From Micromonospora trifolii (GTDB lineage: Bacteria; Actinomycetota; Actinomycetes; Mycobacteriales; Micromonosporaceae), in the NCBI RefSeq assembly GCF_022229005.1, contig NZ_JAKKFD010000022.1:62001-126000 (forward strand): a DNA stretch of 64,000 nt. Direction: 5' to 3'. Under the pieces are notes generated by a model that saw nothing but the letters and a program-made list of their open reading frames with translations, had not been told where the DNA came from and did not search any database. The translations under genes and the position numbers were made by a program. Positions 18,001-25,500 of this stretch are shown here, in pieces (within the stretch, counting starts at the first letter, position 1; the number at the start of each line of letters is the position of its first letter).

Positions 18001-18445
18001 GCTGCGGCTGCCGACGATGGCCCCGTGGCGCGACCTCATCCACGAGGACCTGGGCATCGCGGTCGGCCGGGTCCGGGACGACCTGATGGTGCACGGCCGG
18101 TACGTCGGCATCGGCAACGACTCCATCTGCCACGGCGACCTTGGCCTGGTGGAAACGCTGTTGAGCGCGGGCGCCGTGCTGGGTGACGGGAACCTGACGA
18201 CGACCGCGCTCCAGTGCACCCGGCTGATCGCCGAACAGGTGCTGGCCGGGGCCCCGCGCCCAGGGGTGCCGCAGGGCATCACCACGCCTGGGCTGATGAT
18301 GGGCCTGGCCGGCATCGGGTACGGGTTGCTTCGCGCCGCACTGCCGGACCAGGTGCCGAACGTCCTGCTGTTGGAGGGTGCGGGCACAGGTGCGGGCACG
18401 GGTGCGAGGCCGGCGCTGGCCGGGCTGGCGACCAGCCGGACGTAA
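15083..18445 (+). CDS. lanM: class II lanthipeptide synthetase LanM (second copy)
   Basis: The second LanM has 1120 residues with the same architecture as the first: a dehydratase half with GDTHRGGQ, LVYKPRS and SDMHLENV, and a LanC-like cyclase half with zinc ligands Cys960 (WCHG) and Cys1016/His1017 (ICHGD). All key motifs are intact, so it should be active. The ATG at 15083 follows GGCGGAG; the open frame starts earlier at 15017 but runs through the hairpin. It lies downstream of lanA2 and lanA3 and is probably their enzyme, while LanM1 serves lanA4. The two LanMs are clearly different in sequence outside the motifs, which fits dedicated substrates rather than recent duplication. Confidence 0.93.
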   Translation: MFDEILNAPDWWRGLTRTERGDGPPRLTAGQLDYGRRRREAWRGGHILRGKDIPLDRWDRLGINDERVIEMLGEPAESLAGRLPMPAWLGTITDAWQRFSTVRLEDLELDDHRGHRHDAQDHASDHGEIGPVGNEMFLALIAPLLAWAREELRERVEALLPVPAGGDRLPPGHALFRPPVDRLTHMIVSVMILEVNVARIEGRLPGATPRERMEAFITQIRDPEAALHILAEYPVLARELVTYLRTTVDVRARIIERLLADLPSLRATFGASWQGLGDLADISFGAGDTHRGGQAVAILTFTDGRRLVYKPRSLAVEVHFNELLDWLNRHGLSHPLRLLQVLDRGAYGWVEHVDVASCTDEAQVGRFFWRQGAHLAVFYALCGSDMHLENVIAAGEHPVLVDLEAIFQVRPGFADDRPAGLALGEAPGVIDESVLRIGLLPERIITADDEGIYDAEVSGLAGGGGQMSPARLQTYVDSGTDEIRIVRDRREMRETENRVRLDGRPISALLYTEVLADGFAECYRLILAHRDALLAPDGVIAAFRDDEVRFIPRPTMTYARVQVESYHPDLLRDMLDREIFSEVLSSWFADLPERDRLLASEQRQLAAQDVPCFHTTPSSTNLFDELGVVTHGFLDSTGLSEVRRRIDRISEDDLRRQLWCIRASMSGLTVGSLPAAPAEPQPLPSTPLDTDLAVRAAVSVADMLLTAALSSDGEAPSWLSVNFVAERFWTVGHAGIDLYSGVPGVALFLAQLGSVTGETRFRQPAQQIAEQLADAVQQLSTGDDHKRLPIGGFGELGGLVYVLSQLADLWREPALAEAAHLAATMCYERFADDEALDVIGGTAGAALAILALHGSNPDDRTAAAIAAAGARLSERAVKVPGGIAWRIGMERDRELLGFSHGASGMGYTLARIGEVTGDDRMAELCGQALHFERHHLSRERANWPDVRSTSEADAFMDTWCHGAGGIGLARAALLRLPTMAPWRDLIHEDLGIAVGRVRDDLMVHGRYVGIGNDSICHGDLGLVETLLSAGAVLGDGNLTTTALQCTRLIAEQVLAGAPRPGVPQGITTPGLMMGLAGIGYGLLRAALPDQVPNVLLLEGAGTGAGTGARPALAGLATSRT

Positions 18446-18452
18446 CCGCGCC

Positions 18453-18492
18453 GCTGCGCACCGGTGGCTGGCGAACGCCGCCGGTGCGCAGC
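18453..18492 (+). terminator. terminator-like hairpin after lanM2
   Basis: GCTGCGCACCGG (18453-18464) pairs perfectly over 12 bp with CCGGTGCGCAGC (18481-18492), starting seven bases after the lanM2 stop. There is no T-tract. Confidence 0.65.
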
Positions 18493-18592
18493 AGCGATCC
18501 CCGTCGCGCATCGGACCGCAGGACTATCGCAAGATTTCCGCGAGGTGGATGGGTGACTCTCGTCGAGATACACATCGGCGAGGAGGGACAGT

Positions 18593-19387
18593 GTGGAGAC
18601 AAACGCGCGCTACCGGATCCTGGGACCGGTCGAGGTGCGGCAGGGTGACGCCTGGGTGAGCATTGCACCGGCCAAGTGGCGGGCCCTGCTCGCCGTGCTG
18701 CTGATCAATGCGGGGAGCGTCGTCCCGACTGACGAGCTGGAGCGCCAGCTCTGGCCGCAGAGCTCACCGGCCGCAGCCCGCCGGCTGGTGCAGCACTATG
18801 TATGCCGGTTACGGCGGCTGCTCGGCGACGAGCAGGACAGGCGCGTGCTGCGTACCCGCCCGACCGGTTACCAGCTGCTGGTCGGCCCCGGCGAGCTCGA
18901 CGCCGATCAGTTCACCGCGTGCGCCGCGGAGGGGCACCGCGCGCTGGCCGGGGGCCGGTACGCCGAGGCCGCCGAGCGTCTGCGGGCGGCGCTCTCGGCG
19001 TGGCGTGCTGCCACCGCCCTGGCCGACGTGACTGGCGTACCCTCCGTCGAGGTCGCGGCGGCCGGTCTCGACGAACGCCGGCTGACCGCGACCGAGGGGT
19101 GGCTGCGCGCCAGCCTGGCGAGCGGACCGGTTGAAGCGGTCATACCCGAACTGCAGGCGCTGGTGGTGGCGCACCCCCTGCGCGAGCGGATGCGCGAGTT
19201 GCTGATGGTCGCGCTGTACCGGGCCGGCCGCCGCTGCGATGCGTTGGCGACTGGCCGCGACCTCCGGATGGTGTTACGCGAGGAGCACGGCCTCGATCCT
19301 GACGACGCTGTGCAACGGGTGGAACGGATGATCCTGCGCGGTGAGTCCTTCGAAGTCGCGCTGGGTACGACCGGGCGAGTTGGCTGA
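18593..19387 (+). CDS. small SARP-family transcriptional regulator
   Basis: This 264-residue protein has the standard SARP layout: an OmpR-like winged helix in the first 95 residues (RILGPVEVRQGD, then a helix pair ending in VCRLRRLLGDEQD and the TRPTGYQL wing) followed by a bacterial transcriptional activation domain (about 100-250). Small SARPs are pathway-specific activators of antibiotic clusters that bind heptamer direct repeats near the -35 region. The GTG at 18593 follows AGGAGGG. Its place next to lanM2 makes it the likely cluster activator. The stop is 31 bases from the stop of the opposing large SARP gene. Confidence 0.88.
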   Translation: METNARYRILGPVEVRQGDAWVSIAPAKWRALLAVLLINAGSVVPTDELERQLWPQSSPAAARRLVQHYVCRLRRLLGDEQDRRVLRTRPTGYQLLVGPGELDADQFTACAAEGHRALAGGRYAEAAERLRAALSAWRAATALADVTGVPSVEVAAAGLDERRLTATEGWLRASLASGPVEAVIPELQALVVAHPLRERMRELLMVALYRAGRRCDALATGRDLRMVLREEHGLDPDDAVQRVERMILRGESFEVALGTTGRVG

Positions 19388-19418
19388 ACGGTTGACCGCT
19401 GACCCCGGGGCCTGTAGC

Positions 19419-21425
19419 TCACTTGACGGCGGCCATGAGCACCTTGCGTTCTCTCATCAACCACGCAAGCGCGTCGTCCGCGTCGAGGTGGGCCTCGGGC
19501 GTGACGTTCGCGCTCGGCGGGTCCAGGGAGATGGGGTTCGCCATGGGGTAGAGCACCCTGACGGCGGCGTGTGTGCTGTGCAGGTAGTGCTCCTTCATCC
19601 GGCCAATCGCTGCCCGCCGCCGATGTTCGGGTTCCACCTTGACCACAAGCTCCGAGGCGTAGCTCCGCACAAGGTCGTGTAGGGCGTACCGACCGGGCTC
19701 GGGCTCCCTGATCAGGTGTGCTCGGGCCACCTCGGCCAGCAGCGACCGGACTTCACCGACCGGGAGGCCGGCGAGGCTGGCCGCAGCCGGGGCGGCGACG
19801 TCCGGCCCCGGGTGCAGCCCCAACAGCCGGAACAGTCGTCTCGCCGCCGCGCCGAGCGCCTGGTATGAGGACGAGAACACCCTGCGTAGATCACTGGCGG
19901 CGTCGTCTCCCGAGAACGCGTCCAACGAGTTCTTGTCGTCCTGCAACTCGCTCGCCAACTCGACCAGCCGGAACGTGGGATGGATTCGCGCCCGTGCGGC
20001 TGCGACGGCCAATGCGAGCGGGAGCCCGGCACATCTGGCGGCGATCTCGCCAACCGCATGTGGTTCGGTGGACGTACGGGCCGAGTCGAGTCGGTTGATT
20101 AGCATCTGCCGTGCCTCCGGTGCCGGAATCACGTCCAGAACGAGCGGGACTGCCCCCTCGACCGCCACCAGACCCGCGAGTTGGTTTCGGCTCGTCACGA
20201 CCACTACGCAGCCCGGCGTACCGGGAAGCAGCGGGCGGACCTGTTCAGCATCGCGGGCGTTGTCCAGCACTATCAACAGTGACCGTCCGCCGACGAGGCT
20301 GCGGTACAGCACCGCCTGGGCCGCCGGGTCTGCCGGGATCCGTTCGGTCGGCACCTCAAGCACGTCCAGGAACAGCCGCACCGCCTGATCCGCCCGCATC
20401 GGTGGGTCGGACGGGTCGAACCCTCGTAGGTTGACATACAGCTGACCGGCGGGAAACCGGGCCTTCATCCGGTGCGCCCAATGCACCACCAGGCCGGTCT
20501 TGCCCACTCCCGCCATGCCGGACACGGCAGCGATCGCATTCCTGCTGCCCTGTGTGCCGGCAGCCAGTTTGTCGAGCCAGGCGAGTTCGTCGGTGCGCCC
20601 GGCGAAACCGGGCACGTCCACGGGAAGCAGCGCGGGTCGGACGCTGCGCGCTTCAGTCCTCCGAGTCGGCTCAGGAAGTTCTCCCCGCAGGATCGCCTGA
20701 TGAGTCTCTCGTAGCTCTGTTCCGGGCTCGACGCCGAGCGTCTCGACCAGGCGATCGCGGGTTAGGGCAAAGTGGTCGAGGGCGTTCGCGGTTTGGCCAA
20801 CGGCGTGTAACGCCCGCATCAACACCTCCGTCATCGGCTCGACCAGCGGATGCTGCTGCAGCATCTCGCGTAGCGGCTCGATCACCACAGCCGGGTCGCC
20901 GGCAAGGAGTTCGGCTTGGGCCCAGGCGATGGCCGCCGCCAGGCGTTGCTGCTGCCACCCATCGCGCATCCGCGCGACCCACTCCCCTCTCAAGCCGGCC
21001 AGCGGCTCCCCGCCCCACAAGGCCAAAGCCTCACGCAGTACCGCGACCCGTTCCCCAGCAGCGCAATCCGGGGCCCGACTCCGATCCACCAAGCGCCGGA
21101 AACGGTGCACGTCAACCGACTCGGGGCTGACATCCAACACGTATCCGCCGGACCGACGCAGGATGGCCGCCGGCGCCCCGGAGTGCTCTGTCGCCCTGGC
21201 CAGCACCGCTCGGGACCGCGCCACGTGCGTGTACAGGTCGTCGCGTGCTCGCTTCGGCGGCGTCAGACCCCAAACCCTGTCTATGAGGGTGTCATGGCTG
21301 ACCACCCGACCGGCGTCGACCAACAACGCCCCGAGAGCGAGTTGGACGCGAGGCTGCCCGGGATCCACCTGCCGTCCGCCGGCACACACCTGCAACGGGC
21401 CCAACAGCCGGAACTTCAGCACCAT
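19419..21425 (-). CDS. AfsR-like SARP/NB-ARC regulator lacking the TPR region
   Basis: The 668-residue product begins with a SARP DNA-binding domain (FRLLGPLQVCAGGR to about residue 95) and activation domain (to about 250), followed by an NB-ARC ATPase with Walker A GMAGVGKT, Walker B LLIVLDNA and the GLPLAL motif. In AfsR-type proteins the NB-ARC part leads into TPR repeats; here the protein stops at ALAWLMRERKVLMAAVK, exactly where that region would begin. Nothing downstream continues it, since the opposing SARP gene follows. It may be a natural short form that has lost its sensory part. It probably co-regulates the lanthipeptide cluster. A tandem repeat array lies 160 bases upstream. Confidence 0.88.
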   Translation of the reverse strand: MVLKFRLLGPLQVCAGGRQVDPGQPRVQLALGALLVDAGRVVSHDTLIDRVWGLTPPKRARDDLYTHVARSRAVLARATEHSGAPAAILRRSGGYVLDVSPESVDVHRFRRLVDRSRAPDCAAGERVAVLREALALWGGEPLAGLRGEWVARMRDGWQQQRLAAAIAWAQAELLAGDPAVVIEPLREMLQQHPLVEPMTEVLMRALHAVGQTANALDHFALTRDRLVETLGVEPGTELRETHQAILRGELPEPTRRTEARSVRPALLPVDVPGFAGRTDELAWLDKLAAGTQGSRNAIAAVSGMAGVGKTGLVVHWAHRMKARFPAGQLYVNLRGFDPSDPPMRADQAVRLFLDVLEVPTERIPADPAAQAVLYRSLVGGRSLLIVLDNARDAEQVRPLLPGTPGCVVVVTSRNQLAGLVAVEGAVPLVLDVIPAPEARQMLINRLDSARTSTEPHAVGEIAARCAGLPLALAVAAARARIHPTFRLVELASELQDDKNSLDAFSGDDAASDLRRVFSSSYQALGAAARRLFRLLGLHPGPDVAAPAAASLAGLPVGEVRSLLAEVARAHLIREPEPGRYALHDLVRSYASELVVKVEPEHRRRAAIGRMKEHYLHSTHAAVRVLYPMANPISLDPPSANVTPEAHLDADDALAWLMRERKVLMAAVK

Positions 21426-21586
21426 AGGAACCTGAACATTCGACTCCTCCTGACGATCCTCGAGACAGGTTGGGATCCGCGGGAGCGCTGATTCCGCGGC
21501 AAATGCGGAACGTCAGCGTCCGCTCGAGGGCCGCGCAGACCTGCCGTGATTTCGATTAGAGCATCGAGGAGACTCGTCGCAGTCGG

Positions 21587-21665
21587 GTTCCTTGTTCGGG
21601 CCTATTCGAGTTCCTTGTTCGGGGCTATTCGACTTTCCTGTTCGGAGCTATGCGAGGTTGTTCGG
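21587..21665. repeat. three 23-bp tandem repeats plus a partial fourth, possible SARP binding array
   Basis: Three 23-bp units start at 21587, 21610 and 21633, with a partial copy after 21656. The heptamer TGTTCGG starts at 21593, 21616, 21639 and 21659, and a related heptamer (TATTCGA, TATTCGA, TATGCGA) starts ten bases after each of the first three. The spacing of about one helical turn resembles direct-repeat SARP operators. The array lies between the membrane-protein stop and the start of the large SARP gene, about 160 bases upstream of the latter. Confidence 0.75.
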
Positions 21666-21683
21666 GACACCTCACGCGCCGAT

Positions 21684-22325
21684 TTATCCGCCAGCGGTCG
21701 CGGCGATGAACACCACCGCCCCGACCACCACCAGCGCGGCGGCCAGGAAGGTCTGCCGGCGGGCCCGGCGCAACGTCTCCCGGACCTGCCAGGCGTGCGC
21801 GGTAACGAGCAGCCAGCGCAGGTACGGGTCGGTCCGGGCAATGTTGCGACGCGCGGTGGCGAGCCCCGCCTGGAGGGCGGCCCGCTCCTGCGGTGGAGCC
21901 GTCAGCAGGCGGCCGGTGATGGCGGCGGCGATCCGGCGGTGCCGCAGCAGACCGTCGACGTCACCGGCGTACCCGCCGAAGTGATGCCACGACTCGGCCT
22001 CCAGCCGTTCGCGCAGCCCGCGCAGCTCCGGGCTGGTCAGCGTCGCCGGCGTGGTCATCGGCGGGACGAGCACCTCGCTGGTCCGCCAGATCGCCCAGGC
22101 CACGCCGAGCAGCGTCACCAGCAGACCGCCGCCCGCCCACGCCGCGTGAACCCAGTCGGTGACCTTCGCGGCGGCGATCAGCGGGCCACCGCCGAGCAGC
22201 AGCGCGCCGACCGCGCCGGCCGAGGAGATGATCCACCGTGCCGCGGCCCGGCTGTCCGCTACCGAGTCCAACGGGGACGGCAGCGCGTCCAGCCCGCCGC
22301 CGCTCGTCGGCGACTCCCCGGTCAT
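21684..22325 (-). CDS. three-helix membrane protein linked to the CHAT gene
   Basis: This 213-residue protein has two adjacent membrane segments near residues 29-53 and 60-81 and a third at the C-terminus (about 190-211), with a charged helical cytoplasmic part between. That layout is seen in small membrane effectors of conflict systems such as SLATT-type proteins, but I cannot assign a family. Its ATG at 22325 overlaps the stop of the 53-residue gene upstream by four bases (ATGA), so the two are coupled. The pair is divergent from the CHAT-NTPase-TPR gene, which suggests a shared function, with this protein the possible membrane target or effector. No catalytic motif is visible. Confidence 0.7.
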   Translation of the reverse strand: MTGESPTSGGGLDALPSPLDSVADSRAAARWIISSAGAVGALLLGGGPLIAAAKVTDWVHAAWAGGGLLVTLLGVAWAIWRTSEVLVPPMTTPATLTSPELRGLRERLEAESWHHFGGYAGDVDGLLRHRRIAAAITGRLLTAPPQERAALQAGLATARRNIARTDPYLRWLLVTAHAWQVRETLRRARRQTFLAAALVVVGAVVFIAATAGG

Positions 22326-22483
22326 CGGGAGTCGTCGCGGAAGACGACACCCAGCGGGCCGTGCTCGTCGTCGGGCAGATCGGTGTACGGCACCCAGCGT
22401 TGGCCGTCGAAGAACTCCAGCTCACCGCTGTCGTTGATCCGCACGGCGTTGACTTGCGCGAGCTCCTCAGGATCGTCAGCCAT
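22322..22483 (-). CDS. 53-residue acidic protein upstream of the membrane protein
   Basis: This small gene encodes 53 residues with a compact predicted fold (NDSGELEFFDGQRWVPYTDL, rich in aromatic and acidic residues). The ATG at 22483 and the four-base overlap with the next gene (ATGA at 22322-22325) support it, as does normal actinobacterial codon use. Similar very small proteins accompany CHAT and TPR genes in actinomycetes, some named as CATRA-associated, as far as I recall; I cannot verify the match. It might be an adaptor between the CHAT protein and the membrane protein. The first ATG of the CHAT frame at 22482 overlaps this start on the other strand and is therefore an unlikely start for that gene. 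Confidence 0.65.
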   Translation of the reverse strand: MADDPEELAQVNAVRINDSGELEFFDGQRWVPYTDLPDDEHGPLGVVFRDDSR

Positions 22484-22556
22484 GGATACAGTATCGGTCA
22501 GTCCGGCAATCCGCCCCGGCGTCGGGTCGTCCGCCGGGCGACCGCAGGGGGCGTCC

Positions 22557-25500
22557 GTGATCCGGTTGACCGTCAGCGCGACCGACGTGGTCCTGGCCGT
22601 TCGGGGCGACCGGCGCCGGCACCCGGTGGGTCCGGCCGATCAACGCACCGCCGACCTGCTCTGGCGGCTGCGCGGCGGCCCCTCGGTGGAGCTGTCGTAC
22701 GAGGTGGGCGTCGCGCTCGGCCGCCGCTTCCTCGACGCCCCCGGCCCGGCCCTGCGCGCTGAGCTGGCCCGGCCCGGCCGGCACCGGCTCGGCATCGAGG
22801 TCGTCGACCCGGCCCTGGCCGATCTGCCCTGGGAGACCCTGGTGCTGCCCGGCGAGGAGCTGCCGCTGGCGCTGCGCCCCGACGTCGACGTCTGCCGGAC
22901 CGGTCCCGACACGCCGGCACCCACGGTCCGGGTGGACGGCCCGCTGCGGATGCTCGCGGCGATCGCGAGCCCGGACGACTCCGCCCAGCCGCTGCTGGAC
23001 CACGAACGGGAACTCGGTCGGATCCTCGGCGCTGTGGAACCCGGGCACCGGCACGGGGTGCGGGTGCGTGTCCTGGAGTGGGGCAGCGCCGCCGCGATCC
23101 GGGCCGCCCTCGCCGAGGAGCCGTTCCACGTCCTGCACGTCTCCAGTCACGCGCGCCCCGGCGCGCTGCTGCTGGAGACCCCCACCGGCACTGAGGATCG
23201 CGTGGACGCCGCGCGGTTCCTGGCCGAGGTGCTGCCGCCGGGCCGGACCGTGCCGTTGATCGTGCTGGCCGGCTGCTCCACAGCCCGGCAGGATCAACGG
23301 GAGCTGCCCGGGCTGGCCGGCGCGCTGCTGGCCCACGGTGCGCCGTCGGTGCTGGCGATGAACGGAACGGTCAGCGACGGATACACCATCGAGTTCTGTG
23401 CTCGGCTCTATGAGCGGTTGGCCGCCCGCGGCGAGCCGGAGCTGCTGGCGGAGGTTTCCGCCGTACGCCGCGAGCTGGCCCCGACCGCCGCCGAGTGGTG
23501 GATGCCCACGCTGTTCCTGGCCGACCCGGGGCTGCGACTGGCCGGCGGGCGGGACGGCGCTGCCGTCGCCGCGCCGCCCGGTGAGTCGATCGTCGGGGAT
23601 GGCGTGGTGCGCGCACCCACTGACTTCGTGGGCCGCCGGGAGATCCTGCGCCGGCTGTCCCGGGGGAAGCTGCGGGTGCTCGTCCACGGCATCGGCGGGA
23701 TCGGCAAGACGAGTCTCGCCGCAGAGCTCGGGCAGCGGTTCCGCGACGCGGGCGGCATCGTCGTGGCGACCCACGGCGACGCCACAGTCGACGGGATCCT
23801 CGACGAGCTGCGCCGCCAGGTGGAGGGCCGATGCGCGGGGGCGGCCCCGGAGGCCCCGGTGCGGCGATGGCTCGTCGCCCTCGCCGAGCCGGGCCAGGAC
23901 TGGCGGCGACGGCTGGACGCGATCGGCGCCGACGGCCCGCCGCTGCTGCTCGTCCTCGACAACGCCGAGGACGCCCTGGACGCCGAGCACCGGTTGGCCG
24001 ACGCGGACCTGGCTGCGTTCCTCGCCGCCTGGGCGTCCCGCCACGAGCTGGTCGTGACCAGCCGGTACCCGTTCCCCATCGTCGGTCTCGAAACCTGTCA
24101 CCTCGGTCCGCTCTCCTGGCAGGAGACCCGCAAGCTGCTCTGGCGGCTGCCGGGCGTCGGCCAGTTGGCGCCGGCGGAACAGCAGCGGATGTGGCACCGA
24201 CTGGGTGGCCACCCGCGCGCGCTGGAATACCTCGACGGCCTGCTGCGCGGTGGCAGCGCCCGATCCGATGAGGTGGCCGACCGGCTGGCCGCTGCCGGCG
24301 GTGGCCGGGACGCCGGGCCGGCGGAGGTCGGCGCGCCGCTGGCCGAGGCCGGCGCGCTGGCCGCCGAGGATGTGCTGCTGCCCCGGCTGCTCGCCCGCCT
24401 GGAGGCCGTTCCGGCGGCCCGTCGGTTGCTGCTCGGCGTGGCGGTGTACCGCACCCCGGTAGACCGGACCGGTCTCGCCTGGCAGCTCGCCGATCCGGCG
24501 GACGGCGGCGACCCACCACTGGAGCCCACGGGGCTGGACGAGTCGGTCGAGACGCTGTCCCAGCTGGGGCTGCTCGCCCCGGTGACCGGGGGCCACCTGG
24601 TGCACCGGTGGACGGCGGCGAGCCTGCTGCGGATCGCCGGCCGTGACGCGGTGGTGGACGCGCATCGCCGGGCGGGTCGTTACTGGGGCTGGCGGGCCCG
24701 GTCCAGCAGCGACCAGCACGACTTCATCCGCCGGGCGGTCGAGGCGCGGTACCACCACCTGGCCGCCGGTGACACCGACGAGGTCGTCGCCTATTCCGAG
24801 CTGGCCTGCCAGGAGTTGCACGCGGCCGGGCACTGGGCCTGGGAGGAGAAGATCTGGCGGGAGCTGCTGCCGATGGCATCTCCGGGCTCCGCGCGCTCGG
24901 CGAGCTTCCTGAAGGGGCTCGGCGACGTGCACCTGAGCCGGGGCGAGTACCCGCAGGCGACGCAGCGCTACGAGGCGGCGCTGGCCGTCTACCGGGATCT
25001 CGGCGACGACAGCGGGGTCGGCAAACTCCTGCACCAGTTGGGCCTGGTCGCCGACAACCGCGGTGACCAGTCGACCGCGGACCGGCTGTTCCAGGAGGCG
25101 TTGACGATTTTGAGCCGGCTCGACGACCGCTCGGCGGTCTCCCGAACGCTGCACCAGCTCGCCGGCATCGCCCGCGGCAACGGCGACGCGGAGCTGGCCA
25201 TGTCGCGTTACCTGGAGGAGCTGGCGATCGCCCGCGACCTCGACGACCTGGACGGGATCGCGGCGAGTCACCACCAGATCGGCGTACTCGCCTTCGAGGC
25301 CCGGGACCTCGTGAAGGCGGAGCAGTGCATCCAGGTGTCGATCACCACCTACGGACGGTTGGGTGTCCGGGTCCAACAGGGCAGCGGGCTGGTGATGCTC
25401 GCTCGGATCGCCCTCGCACAGTTCGCGTACGAGACCGCCGAGGCCTGGGTCCGTGCCGCCCTGAAGATCTTCGAGGAGGTCGGCAGCAACGGTCACATCG

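Noticed and set aside
21546..22556. N-terminal extension of the CHAT protein frame
   Set aside because: It is antisense to the three-helix protein and the 53-residue protein and shows no protein-like pattern; GTG at 22557 with AGGGGG is the better start.
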